The position numbers and the translations under genes are program-made. Shown in pieces: positions 6,663 through 15,112 of a stretch of 64,000 nucleotides of DNA. The notes beneath the pieces are model-generated. The model was not told where the DNA came from. It did no database searches and worked only from the letters and a program-made list of their open reading frames with translations. Source of the stretch: CAVXHQ01 sp963789535 (GTDB lineage Bacteria > Pseudomonadota > Alphaproteobacteria > Rhodobacterales > Rhodobacteraceae); assembly GCA_963789535.1 (NCBI GenBank), contig CAWBKU010000004.1:620001-684000 (forward strand), in the 5' to 3' direction. Every line of letters starts with the position of its first letter. Within the stretch, counting starts at the first letter, position 1.

Positions 6663-8197
6663 CCGGCGATACCGCTCCGGCCATCGAGTTGCGCGGGATA
6701 TCCAAGGCCTTCGGCCCGGTGCAGGCGAACAGGGACATCAACATCCGCGTCATGCCGGGCACGATCCACGGCATCATCGGCGAGAATGGTGCCGGCAAAT
6801 CCACGCTCATGTCGATTCTGTATGGTTTCTATCGGGCAGACGCCGGGGAAATCTGGATAAACGGTTCGAGAATCGACATTCCCGACAGTCAGGCCGCCAT
6901 CGCCGCAGGTATCGGCATGGTGTTCCAGCACTTCAAGCTGGTCGAGAATTTCACCGTGCTGGAGAACATCATCCTCGGCGCCGAGGATTCGGGACTGCTG
7001 CGTCCGTCGCTGGCGCGCGCGCGGCGCGAACTCGCCGACCTCGCCCGCGACTACGAACTGAACGTCGAGCCCGATGCTGTGATCGAGGAGATCGGCGTCG
7101 GCCAGCAGCAGCGGGTCGAAATCCTCAAGGCCCTCTACCGGCACGCCGACATCCTGATCCTCGACGAGCCGACCGGCGTCCTTACCCCGCCCGAGGCGGA
7201 CCAGTTGTTCCGAATCCTGCGACGCCTGAAGGAAGAGGGCAAGACGATCATCCTCATCACGCATAAACTGCGCGAGATCATGGACATCACCGACACGGTG
7301 AGCGTGATGCGCCGGGGCGAGATGACGGCGACGGTCAAGACCGCCGAAACCTCGCCGCCCGAACTCGCCGAACTCATGGTCGGGCGCAAGGTGCTGTTGC
7401 GCGTCGACAAGGTGCCCGCAACGCCGCGCGACGTGGTCCTCGAGGTGCGCGACCTGAACGTGACCGACGACAAGGGGGTGCACCGCCTGAAGGGCGTAAG
7501 CTTCGACGTGCGGGCGGGCGAGATCCTCGGCATCGCGGGGGTCGCGGGCAACGGGCAATCCGAATTGCTCGAGGTGCTGGGCGGTTACGAGACGGCGACC
7601 GGCACCGTACGCCTGAACGGCGAGGACATCGACCTGACCGGCGACCATTCCGACGGCCAGAGCAGGCGCGCACGCGGCATCGCCCACGTCCCCGAGGACC
7701 GCCAGCGCGAGGGTCTCATCATGGACTATACCGCCTGGGAGAATGTCTGCTTCGGTTATCACAAGGATCCGAAATACCGGCGCGGCTGGCTCATGGACAA
7801 CGACGCGATCCGCCGCGACGCCGAGGCCAAGATCGCCAAGTTCGACATCCGGCCTGCCTCCTGCTGGCAACTGGCGAAGAACTTCTCGGGCGGCAACCAG
7901 CAAAAGATCGTCGTGGCACGCGAGATCGAGCGCAATCCCGACCTGCTGCTCATCGGCCAGCCGACGCGCGGCGTCGACATCGGCGCGATCGAATTCATCC
8001 ACCAGCAGATCATCGCCCTGCGCGATCAGGGCAAGGCGATCCTGCTGGTCTCGGTCGAACTCGACGAGATCATGGGCCTTGCCGACCGCATCGCGGTGAT
8101 GTTCGACGGCCGGATCATGGGCGAGCGGCTGCCGACCGAGACCGACGAAAAGGAACTGGGGCTGCTCATGGCCGGTGTGACCGAGAGGGCCGCCTGA
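6659..8197 (+). CDS. Nucleoside ABC transporter ATP-binding protein (two fused nucleotide-binding domains)
   Basis: A 512-residue tandem ABC ATPase of the ribose/nucleoside class energises the two downstream permeases. Domain one has Walker A GENGAGKS, a Q-loop region GMVFQHFKLVENFTVLEN, a degenerate signature IGVGQQQRVEI and Walker B ILILDEPTGVL. Domain two has a degenerate Walker A (GVAGNGQS), an intact signature FSGGNQQK and a Walker B in which the usual Asp-Glu is replaced (LLLIGQPTRGVD). One consensus and one degenerate ATP site are typical of this subfamily. The ATG overlaps the previous stop. Confidence 0.93.
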   Translation: MTGDTAPAIELRGISKAFGPVQANRDINIRVMPGTIHGIIGENGAGKSTLMSILYGFYRADAGEIWINGSRIDIPDSQAAIAAGIGMVFQHFKLVENFTVLENIILGAEDSGLLRPSLARARRELADLARDYELNVEPDAVIEEIGVGQQQRVEILKALYRHADILILDEPTGVLTPPEADQLFRILRRLKEEGKTIILITHKLREIMDITDTVSVMRRGEMTATVKTAETSPPELAELMVGRKVLLRVDKVPATPRDVVLEVRDLNVTDDKGVHRLKGVSFDVRAGEILGIAGVAGNGQSELLEVLGGYETATGTVRLNGEDIDLTGDHSDGQSRRARGIAHVPEDRQREGLIMDYTAWENVCFGYHKDPKYRRGWLMDNDAIRRDAEAKIAKFDIRPASCWQLAKNFSGGNQQKIVVAREIERNPDLLLIGQPTRGVDIGAIEFIHQQIIALRDQGKAILLVSVELDEIMGLADRIAVMFDGRIMGERLPTETDEKELGLLMAGVTERAA

Positions 8198-9366
8198 TGC
8201 ACAAGCTGCCGCGCTGGGCCGACGTGATCCTGATCCCGCTGATATCGCTGGTGCTGGCGGGCCTGATCTCGGCGCTCGTGATCTTCATCATCGCCGATGT
8301 GCCAGAGGCCGCGACGACCACCCTCGCGGTCGAGGCGCGGCTGGCCTACCTCGGCAACGCGGTCAACCTGATGGTGACGGGTGCGCTCGGGTCGTCCTAT
8401 GGCTGGGGTTACACGCTCTATTATGCGACGAACTTCATGTTCACCGGCCTCGCCGTCGCGGTCGCGTTCCATGCGCGCATCTTCAACATCGGCGGCGAGG
8501 GGCAGGCCGCCCTCGGCGGTCTCGGCGTGGCGCTCGTGAGCCTCTATATCCCCTGGCCGCACTGGACGCTGGCGCTGATCGGCGGCGCCCTCGGGGGGGC
8601 GATCTTCGGCGCGCTCTGGATCACCCTGCCCGCCTATCTGTCGGCCAAGCGCGGCAGTCATATCGTCATCACCACGATCATGTTCAACTTCATGGCTTAC
8701 GGCCTGCTGAACTTCGTCTTGAACGAATATCTGCGCCCGGTCGGCCGGATGGACCCGGCCTCGGCCAACTTTCCCGTGGCGACGCACCTGCCCTCGCTGG
8801 GTGATATTGCGGGCGCCTTCGGGATCGACGCCTTCGGCCGCTCGCCCGCCAACATCACCTTCCTGGTCGCGATCCTCGCCTGCGTCGGCGTCTGGCTGCT
8901 GATCTGGCGGAGCCGCCTCGGCTATGAGATCCGCGCCCTCGGACATTCCGAGAGTGCGGCGAAATATGCCGGCATCGACCCGGTGAAGATCACGATGATC
9001 GTGCTCTTGCTGTCGGGCGCCCTTGCCGGGATGATGGCGATCAACAACGTCATGGGCGAGGCCGAGCGGCTGGTGCTGAACTCGGTCGAGGGGGCCGGGT
9101 TCATCGGCATCGCGGTGGCCCTGATGGGCCGCAACCACCCGTTCGGCGTGTTCGTGGCCGCCGTCCTGTTCGGGTTCCTCTATCAGGGCGGCGCGGAACT
9201 CGCGCTCTGGACGACGATCCCGCGTGAGATGATCGTGGTGATCCAGGCCCTCGTCATCATGTTCACCGGCGCCCTCGACAACATGGTCCGGGTGCCGCTG
9301 GCGCGTCTGTTCGCGCTGTTCCGGCGCCAACGCGGCGCCGCCCCCGACGCCGCAGTGCTGAAGTAG
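8197..9366 (+). CDS. Nucleoside ABC transporter permease 1
   Basis: This inner-membrane permease of the BPD_transp_2 family has 389 residues and about nine to ten hydrophobic segments. It contains the conserved FNIGGEGQAALGGLGVAL region characteristic of BMP-type nucleoside permeases, and the EIRALGHSESAAKYAGI coupling loop that contacts the ATPase. Its start overlaps the ATPase stop by one base. It forms a heterodimer with the next gene product. Confidence 0.92.
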   Translation: MHKLPRWADVILIPLISLVLAGLISALVIFIIADVPEAATTTLAVEARLAYLGNAVNLMVTGALGSSYGWGYTLYYATNFMFTGLAVAVAFHARIFNIGGEGQAALGGLGVALVSLYIPWPHWTLALIGGALGGAIFGALWITLPAYLSAKRGSHIVITTIMFNFMAYGLLNFVLNEYLRPVGRMDPASANFPVATHLPSLGDIAGAFGIDAFGRSPANITFLVAILACVGVWLLIWRSRLGYEIRALGHSESAAKYAGIDPVKITMIVLLLSGALAGMMAINNVMGEAERLVLNSVEGAGFIGIAVALMGRNHPFGVFVAAVLFGFLYQGGAELALWTTIPREMIVVIQALVIMFTGALDNMVRVPLARLFALFRRQRGAAPDAAVLK

Positions 9367-9376
9367 GGGCGCCGCG

Positions 9377-10621
9377 ATGGACTACGATACCCTCCTCCAG
9401 GTGGCCGACGGCACCGTGCGCCTGTCGATCCCGCTGCTGCTGGCCTGCCTTGCGGGTCTGTTCTCGGAACGCGCGGGCATCTTCGACATCGGCCTCGAGG
9501 GCAAGATGCTGGCCGCGGCGTTCCTGTCGGCGGCGGTGTCGGCGCATTTCATGGTCAACCCGACCGGCGGCTTCGTCGAGGTCGAGCAGTGCACCGCCGA
9601 GAACGTCTGCACGATGGTCACGCAGTCGGTGCACTATATTCCGCCCGTGGTCCTCGGCCTCTTTGCGGGTATCGGCGCGTCGCTCCTCCTCGCGGTGATC
9701 CACGGCCTCGCCTCGATCACCTTCCGCGGGGATCAGCTCATCTCGGGCGTGGCGATCAACTTTCTCGCCGCAGGCCTCACCTTCGTGATCGCGCTGAACT
9801 GGTTCAACCAGGGTGCCCGCACGCCGCAGCTCATCGCCGACGAGGGCGCGCGGTTCACCTCGATCCTGTTGCCGTTTGCGGGCACGCTTGCCTCGGTGCC
9901 GGTGATCGGGCCGTTCTATGCCGAGGTCGTCTCGGGGCACAGCATCCTCGTCTACATCGCCTTTGCCGCCGTGCCGCTGTCATGGTGGGTGCTTTATCGC
10001 ACGCGGTTCGGCCTGCGGCTGCGCGCTGTGGGCGAGAATCCGGCGGCGGTCGATACCGCGGGCGTGTCGGTCGTGGGCATGCGCTATGCGGCAGTGCTGA
10101 TCTGCGGCGTCCTGTGCGGTATCGCGGGGGCGTATCTGTCGACCGCCCTTCAGGCCGGGTTCACCAACAACATGACCGCCAACCGGGGGTTCATCGCGCT
10201 CGCTGCGCTCATCTTTGCCAAGTGGCGGCCCTGGCACGCGCTCTTCGCCTGCCTGCTGTTCGGCCTGTTCTTCGCCATCGACAACCGGTTCCAGAACATC
10301 CAGGTGCCCGCCCTGTGGGTGGTGCTGGCCCTCGGCGCGCTGGCCGCGCTGCTGACAGGCTATTCGTTGCGCCGGTCGCGCCTCGATATCGCAGTGCTGG
10401 GCGGGTTTTCGGCGATCCTCGTGGCAGTGGCGCTGTTCGTGTGGGAGTCCGTCGCCGGGGGCGAGGCGGGCCTCTTCGGCGGCCTGATGCAGACGGTGAA
10501 GATCCCGACGCAACTGATGCAGTCGCTGCCCTATATCCTGACCGTGGTCGCCGTCGCCGGTTTCGTCGGCAAGGCGATCCCGCCCCGCGCCGGGGGAGAG
10601 CCCTATGTCAAGGAGCGCTGA
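9377..10621 (+). CDS. Nucleoside ABC transporter permease 2
   Basis: This is the second permease, 414 residues long. The N-terminal ERAGIFDIGLEGKMLAAAF motif is the partner of the FNIGGEGQ motif in permease 1, and LRAVGENPAAVDTAGVSV is the EAA-like coupling loop. Around ten membrane segments are evident. It begins 10 bases after permease 1, and its 3' end overlaps the nucleoside phosphorylase start by 17 bases, which indicates tight translational coupling of uptake and phosphorolysis. Confidence 0.92.
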   Translation: MDYDTLLQVADGTVRLSIPLLLACLAGLFSERAGIFDIGLEGKMLAAAFLSAAVSAHFMVNPTGGFVEVEQCTAENVCTMVTQSVHYIPPVVLGLFAGIGASLLLAVIHGLASITFRGDQLISGVAINFLAAGLTFVIALNWFNQGARTPQLIADEGARFTSILLPFAGTLASVPVIGPFYAEVVSGHSILVYIAFAAVPLSWWVLYRTRFGLRLRAVGENPAAVDTAGVSVVGMRYAAVLICGVLCGIAGAYLSTALQAGFTNNMTANRGFIALAALIFAKWRPWHALFACLLFGLFFAIDNRFQNIQVPALWVVLALGALAALLTGYSLRRSRLDIAVLGGFSAILVAVALFVWESVAGGEAGLFGGLMQTVKIPTQLMQSLPYILTVVAVAGFVGKAIPPRAGGEPYVKER

Positions 10622-11405
10622 GACCGCTGCCATCGTCCGCGCCCGCGCGGGCGACGCCCCCGTTCGCCTTGGTCTGATCCTCGGGTCCGGCCTCGGGCCG
10701 CTGGCGGACGACGTGGACGGCGTGTCGATACCCTATGCCGACCTGCCCGGCTTTCCGGTGTCGAAGGTGTCCGGCCATAGCGCCGCGCTCAGCGTCGGCA
10801 CCCTCATGGGTCAGCGCGTCGCGGTGTTCGGCGGGCGGGCGCATTATTATGAACAGGGCGATGCGGCGGCGATGCGCCTGCCGCTCGAGGTGCTGCGCGA
10901 TCTGGGCGCAGAGGCTCTGATCGTCACCAATGCCGCAGGCTCGATGCGCGCCGACATGCCGACGGGCGAGATCATGTGCCTGAGCGACCATATCAACTAC
11001 TCGGGCCTCAACCCGCTCATCGGCGAGGCGACGGACGCGCGGTTCGTGAACATGACCGACGCCTACGACCCTACCTTGCGCGCCGCCCTGCGCGCGGCGG
11101 CGGAGGCGACGGACACACCGATGTCCGAGGGCGTCTATACCTGGTATTCCGGCCCCTCGTTCGAGACGCCGGCCGAGATCCGCGCCCTGCGGATGCTCGG
11201 CGGCGATGCGGTCGGCATGTCGACGGTGCCCGAGGTGATCCTCGGGCGGTTCCTCGGGCTGCGCTGCGCCGGTCTGTCGGCGATCACCAACATGGCGGCG
11301 GGAATGTCGGACGAGGCCATCGGCCACGCCCACACCAAGGAGATGGCGCCGATCGGAGCGGCGAAGTTGCAGGCCGTCCTGCGCCGGTTCCTCGCCGATC
11401 TGTAG
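10605..11405 (+). CDS. Purine-nucleoside phosphorylase (trimeric, family II)
   Basis: It cleaves purine nucleosides with phosphate to the base and (deoxy)ribose 1-phosphate. It has 266 residues. Conserved features are the phosphate-binding GLILGSGLGPLA, VSGHSAALSVG, FGGRAHYYEQGD, VTNAAGSMR and the SGPSFETPAEIR active-site segment, ending with the NMAAGM purine-binding loop. It is the last gene of the importer operon and overlaps permease 2. A second, unrelated hexameric DeoD-type phosphorylase lies at 22484. Confidence 0.93.
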   Translation: MSRSAETAAIVRARAGDAPVRLGLILGSGLGPLADDVDGVSIPYADLPGFPVSKVSGHSAALSVGTLMGQRVAVFGGRAHYYEQGDAAAMRLPLEVLRDLGAEALIVTNAAGSMRADMPTGEIMCLSDHINYSGLNPLIGEATDARFVNMTDAYDPTLRAALRAAAEATDTPMSEGVYTWYSGPSFETPAEIRALRMLGGDAVGMSTVPEVILGRFLGLRCAGLSAITNMAAGMSDEAIGHAHTKEMAPIGAAKLQAVLRRFLADL

Positions 11406-11499
11406 GGTGGCCTAGGTCCAGTAGCGGACGGGATATAAGGCCAATGCCGCGCCGCGGCGCATGGTCCGCCCCCGTCCCGGCCGATCGCGGTCATGTCGT

Positions 11500-11529
11500 T
11501 TGACAGGGCGGCGGATATATCGTTGTAAG
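11500..11529 (+). promoter_or_regulatory. Sigma-70-type promoter for the TSUP gene
   Basis: TTGACA (11500-11505) is a perfect -35. An 18-base spacer leads to TGTAAG (11524-11529), matching four of six -10 positions. It lies 49 bases before the start codon at 11578. Confidence 0.55.
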
Positions 11530-11577
11530 GTTTCGCGTGCCCCTGCGCCTCGGCCCTTCAACCGCCGGACCCCGCCC

Positions 11578-12495
11578 ATGCTGATCTACCTCCCCATCGC
11601 CGAGATTTCGGTGAACGCCTTCGTCATTCTCGGCCTCGGCGGGCTGGTCGGGATCCTGTCGGGGATGTTCGGCGTCGGCGGCGGGTTCCTCCTGACGCCG
11701 ATGCTGTTCCTCGTCGGCATCCCCCCCGCCGTCGCGGTGGCGACGCAGGCGACGCAGATCGTGGCCTCGTCGTTCTCGGGCGTGCTGGCGAACGTGAAAC
11801 GCCGGGCGGTCGATTTCCGCATGGGAAGCGTGCTGCTGGTCGGCGGCCTGATCGGCTCTGCCCTCGGCATCCTCATCTTCAACTATCTGCGCACCTTCGG
11901 TCAGGCCGAACTGCTGGTGCGGCTGTGCTACGTGTTCTTCCTCGGCTCGGTCGGGTCGCTGATGTTCGTCGAGAGCCTGCGCGTCATCCGCCGCGCCGGA
12001 CGCCCGGGGGCGCGCCCCGTGCGGCGACGTCACAACTGGGTGCACAACCTGCCGATGAAGATGAAATTCCGCGTCTCGGGCCTCTATATCTCGGTGATCC
12101 CGCCGGTCGTCGTGGGCATGTTCGTCGGTATTCTCGCCGCCATCATGGGGGTCGGGGGCGGCTTCATCATCGTGCCCGCGATGATCTATCTGCTGGGGAT
12201 GCCGACCAAGGTGGTCATCGGCACCTCGCTGTTCCAGATCATCTTCGTCGCGGCGTTCACCACGATGCTGCATGCCACGACGAACCAGACCGTCGACATG
12301 GTCCTCGGCGTGCTCCTCATCATCGGCGGCGTCGTCGGCGCGCAGATCGGCACCCGGATCGGCGCCCGGATGAAGGCCGAGCAACTGCGCATCCTCCTTG
12401 CGATCATGGTCCTCGGCGTCTGCGGACAGCTTACGTGGAGCCTTGTGGTGCAGCCCGCCGAACTCTTTTCCGTGGCCGGTGTGGGGGGGTTCTGA
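11578..12495 (+). CDS. TSUP (TauE/SafE) family sulfite/anion exporter-like permease
   Basis: This inner-membrane protein of 305 residues has two homologous halves. Each starts with a glycine-rich GxFGVGGG-type motif (GILSGMFGVGGGFLLTPML and GILAAIMGVGGGFIIVP), which is diagnostic of the TauE/SafE family. The start at 11578 is chosen because the membrane domain begins there and a good promoter lies just upstream. Family members export sulfite, sulfoacetate or related organic anions. The stop overlaps the start of a TIGR02186 protein, a partnership seen in alphaproteobacteria, so the two probably act together. Confidence 0.88.
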   Translation: MLIYLPIAEISVNAFVILGLGGLVGILSGMFGVGGGFLLTPMLFLVGIPPAVAVATQATQIVASSFSGVLANVKRRAVDFRMGSVLLVGGLIGSALGILIFNYLRTFGQAELLVRLCYVFFLGSVGSLMFVESLRVIRRAGRPGARPVRRRHNWVHNLPMKMKFRVSGLYISVIPPVVVGMFVGILAAIMGVGGGFIIVPAMIYLLGMPTKVVIGTSLFQIIFVAAFTTMLHATTNQTVDMVLGVLLIIGGVVGAQIGTRIGARMKAEQLRILLAIMVLGVCGQLTWSLVVQPAELFSVAGVGGF

Positions 12496-13247
12496 TGCGG
12501 TCCCTGCTCGCCGCCCTCCTGCTGCTGGCCCTGCCGCGAGCGCTTGCGGCGGAAGAGATCGTGCTCGGCCTCAGCCAGGATCAGGTGGCGATCACCGCGA
12601 CGTTCCAGGGGTCCGAGATCATCGTCTTCGGCGCCGTCGCGCGGACCGAGCCTGTGCCCCCCGGCACCCTCGACGTGATCGTCGCGGTCAGCGGGCCGCT
12701 TCTGCCGACGGTCGTGCGGACCAAGGCGCGGCGGTTCGGCATCTGGGTCAACATCGCCGCCTCCGAGATCGACGCCGCCCCGTCGTTCTATGCCGTGGCC
12801 ACCACGGGACCGCTGGCGGAGGTTCTCACCGCGACCGAGGATCTGCGCTACACGATCACCCTGCCGCGGGTCATCCGCTCTGTCGATACCGGCGTCGACG
12901 ACCGCGACGCCTTCAACGACGCGCTGGTCCGGATCCGCACCGAAGAGGGCCTCTACCGCACCCTCGAGGGCGCCGTCGACCTCGAGGCGGATACCCTCTT
13001 TCGCACCGCCATCGCCCTGCCGGCTAACCTGATCGAGGGCAATTACACCGCCCGCATCTTCCTCACCCGCGAGGGGCGGGTGATCGACAGCTATACGACG
13101 GTGATCGGCGTGCAGAAGGTCGGCCTCGAACGCTGGCTCTACAACCTCGCGCACGAGCAGGCAGCGATCTATGGCGCGCTGTCTCTGTTCATCGCCATCG
13201 CCGCGGGCTGGCTCGCCTCGGCGGCCTTCGCGGCGTTCCGCCGCTAG
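12495..13247 (+). CDS. TIGR02186 family membrane-anchored periplasmic protein
   Basis: The product has 250 residues: a signal peptide (1-18), a beta-rich periplasmic domain and a C-terminal membrane helix (about residues 222-245) ending in AAFRR. The mature start EEIVLGLSQDQVAITATFQGSEI is typical of the TIGR02186 family, which is linked to TSUP exporters. It overlaps the exporter stop by one base. The molecular role of the family is not established; an accessory or substrate-capture role for the exporter is an inference. Confidence 0.8.
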   Translation: MRSLLAALLLLALPRALAAEEIVLGLSQDQVAITATFQGSEIIVFGAVARTEPVPPGTLDVIVAVSGPLLPTVVRTKARRFGIWVNIAASEIDAAPSFYAVATTGPLAEVLTATEDLRYTITLPRVIRSVDTGVDDRDAFNDALVRIRTEEGLYRTLEGAVDLEADTLFRTAIALPANLIEGNYTARIFLTREGRVIDSYTTVIGVQKVGLERWLYNLAHEQAAIYGALSLFIAIAAGWLASAAFAAFRR

Positions 13248-13341
13248 CGACGCCAGATACTTGCCGTAGCGCCTCCTCCCCATATCCGGGGAGACGAAAT
13301 GCGTCAGTATTTCGTTAGGAACTCCCGTGGTAGACTGTGGA

Positions 13342-13358
13342 ATTAACGCTTCGTTAAT
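13342..13358 (+). promoter_or_regulatory. CtrA-like TTAA-N7-TTAA palindrome upstream of the quorum-sensing locus
   Basis: ATTAACGCTTCGTTAAT is a perfect 7-bp inverted repeat with a 3-base centre. It fits the full CtrA motif TTAA-N7-TTAA exactly. It lies 21 bases before the first ORF of the luxR/luxI locus, within or near the core promoter. It could alternatively be a LuxR-type site. Flanking AGACT and AGTCT segments add further symmetry. Confidence 0.5.
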
Positions 13359-13378
13359 AGTCTGGGGAGACTGTCGAC

Positions 13379-13618
13379 ATGGGAAATACGTGGATAATCG
13401 ACGTTCTCGACGATCTTGCTGCCTTTGCGCGCCGCAACGACATGACGCATCTGGGTGCGCAGTTGGCGCTCGCCACCGCTGCCGCCAACGCCGAGATCGC
13501 CGCGAAGATGGCCGTGTCACGGGCCGGTAACCGGGGAGAGACGCCTTTCGGCACCTATGAGCATGGCATTGGACCTCGAGGGCTATCTCGGTCAGGTGGA
13601 GCGGGCAGCCGGGCTTGA
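13379..13618 (+). CDS. Small conserved-looking protein preceding luxR
   Basis: A 79-residue frame starts at the ATG at 13379 and overlaps the luxR start by 56 bases. The N-terminal half (TWIIDVLDDLAAFARRND) looks like an amphipathic helical domain, and proteins beginning with a similar WIIDVLxDLxxFA pattern are, from memory, common in Rhodobacteraceae. The last 25 residues are low-complexity, because the frame runs inside luxR. The functional product may therefore be only the first 50 or so residues. No function is assigned. Confidence 0.55.
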   Translation: MGNTWIIDVLDDLAAFARRNDMTHLGAQLALATAAANAEIAAKMAVSRAGNRGETPFGTYEHGIGPRGLSRSGGAGSRA

Positions 13619-14336
13619 GGATATCCAGCGCCTCTCGGTGGCGCTGCGCGATCATTACCGCGTCGATCACATCGTCTATCACTGGGTCTCCTCGGACGGA
13701 GAGCAATACGGCGTCGGCACCTACGATCCGACATGGGTGCAGCACTACGTCGACCGCGACTATCTGCGGGTCGATCCGGTCATCCTCGGCTGTTTCACCA
13801 AGTTCCATCCGATCGACTGGAAGAACCTCGACTGGTCGTCCCGGGCCGCGCGCGCGTTCCGCGCCGATGCGGTGGCGCACGGGGTCGGCAACCAGGGGTT
13901 CTCGATCCCGATTCGCGGGCCATCGGGGCAATTCGCGCTGTTTACCGTGTCGCATACCTGCGACGATGCGGTGTGGGCGGCGTTTACCACCGATCATCAG
14001 CGCGAACTGATCCTGATCGCGCACTACTTCAACCTCAAGGCGCTCGAGTTCGGCACCGCGCGCGTCCCCGAACCGACGCGCGCCCTCTCGCCGCGCGAGG
14101 TCGACGCGCTCACCTTCCTCGCCATGGGCTATGGCCGGGGGCAGGTGGCCGAGATGCTGTCGATCTCGGAGCATACGTTGCGCGCCTATATCGAGAGTGC
14201 GCGCTATAAACTCGGCACCGCAAACACCACCCACACCGTCGCGCGCGCCCTGTCGGAGGGGTTGATCGTGGTCGGCGGTGCCGCCCGGGCGGCCTCGGGC
14301 GCATGGCCCGGGCGGGGGGCGGAAAGAAAGGGTTAA
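13563..14336 (+). CDS. LuxR-family quorum-sensing transcriptional regulator
   Basis: This acyl-homoserine-lactone receptor has 257 residues. The N-terminal autoinducer-binding domain holds the invariant ligand contacts W58, Y62, D71, P72 and W86, equivalent to TraR W57, Y61, D70 and W85. The C-terminal GerE helix-turn-helix starts at about residue 175 (LSPREVDALTFLAMGYG) and ends with KLGTANTTHTVARAL. The ATG at 13563 aligns with other LuxR proteins. The cognate synthase gene follows 86 bases downstream. A CtrA-like site lies upstream of the locus. Confidence 0.93.
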   Translation: MALDLEGYLGQVERAAGLEDIQRLSVALRDHYRVDHIVYHWVSSDGEQYGVGTYDPTWVQHYVDRDYLRVDPVILGCFTKFHPIDWKNLDWSSRAARAFRADAVAHGVGNQGFSIPIRGPSGQFALFTVSHTCDDAVWAAFTTDHQRELILIAHYFNLKALEFGTARVPEPTRALSPREVDALTFLAMGYGRGQVAEMLSISEHTLRAYIESARYKLGTANTTHTVARALSEGLIVVGGAARAASGAWPGRGAERKG

Positions 14337-14422
14337 CGCGCCGCGCCGCGCCTTGACGCTTTCGATACCCGAGCGACGCCTATTCTTGCCTCGATGTTCG
14401 CCCCAGACAGAGAGGATGCCCG

Positions 14423-15064
14423 ATGCTGCGCTATCTGCCCGCCGCCGACCTTGCCCGGTTCCCCCGCCTCGCCGAGACCATGTTCCGCGACCGCGCGACA
14501 CAGTTCCGCGACCGCCTCGGCTGGGACGTGACGGTCGACGGCAACGGGTTCGAGCGGGACGGTTATGACGCGGCGGGCCCGCTCTACGTCGTCTGGGAAA
14601 ATGCGGACGGCAGCCACGGCGGTTCGATGCGGTTCCTGCCGACGACGGGGGACACGATGGTGAACGACCATTTCCTCGGGCTGACCGACGGCGTGGCCTT
14701 CCGCTCGCCATTCATCTGGGAATGCACGCGGTTCTGTCTTGCACCCGGGTCGGGTGCGCAGGTCGCCGCGGCGCTGATGCTCGGGGGCGGGGAGTTGATG
14801 CGCGCCTTCGATCTCACGCATTTCGTCGGCGTGTTCGACGCGCGCATGGTCCGCATCTATGCACGGATCGGCGCCAGCCCCGAGGTTCTGGGCCAGTCGG
14901 GCACCGGACGCGACCTGATCGCCGTCGGCCTCTGGCCGTTCCGCCCCGAGGACCGGGTGCGGGTGCTGGCGCGCGCGGAGGTCGGATCCGAGACGTCGGA
15001 GGAGTGGTTCCGCCAGTCGTTCGGCCACGGCGTCGTCCCCGAACCGGCGCGGACCGCCGCCTGA
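14423..15064 (+). CDS. Acyl-homoserine-lactone synthase (LuxI family)
   Basis: It makes the N-acyl-homoserine-lactone signal from S-adenosylmethionine and an acyl donor. It has 213 residues. All the invariant LuxI-family residues are present: R24, F28 and W34 (RATQFRDRLGW), D46 and D49, R70 in SMRFLPTTG, F84, and E100 and R103 in WECTR. The start at 14423 is preceded by AGAGAGGA. A neighbouring luxR makes this a complete sensing circuit. The acyl chain length cannot be deduced. Confidence 0.93.
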   Translation: MLRYLPAADLARFPRLAETMFRDRATQFRDRLGWDVTVDGNGFERDGYDAAGPLYVVWENADGSHGGSMRFLPTTGDTMVNDHFLGLTDGVAFRSPFIWECTRFCLAPGSGAQVAAALMLGGGELMRAFDLTHFVGVFDARMVRIYARIGASPEVLGQSGTGRDLIAVGLWPFRPEDRVRVLARAEVGSETSEEWFRQSFGHGVVPEPARTAA

Positions 15065-15112
15065 CCCCGACGGGGGCTGGCCCCTGAATGGGGCGCCGGG
15101 TAGGGTCGCGCC

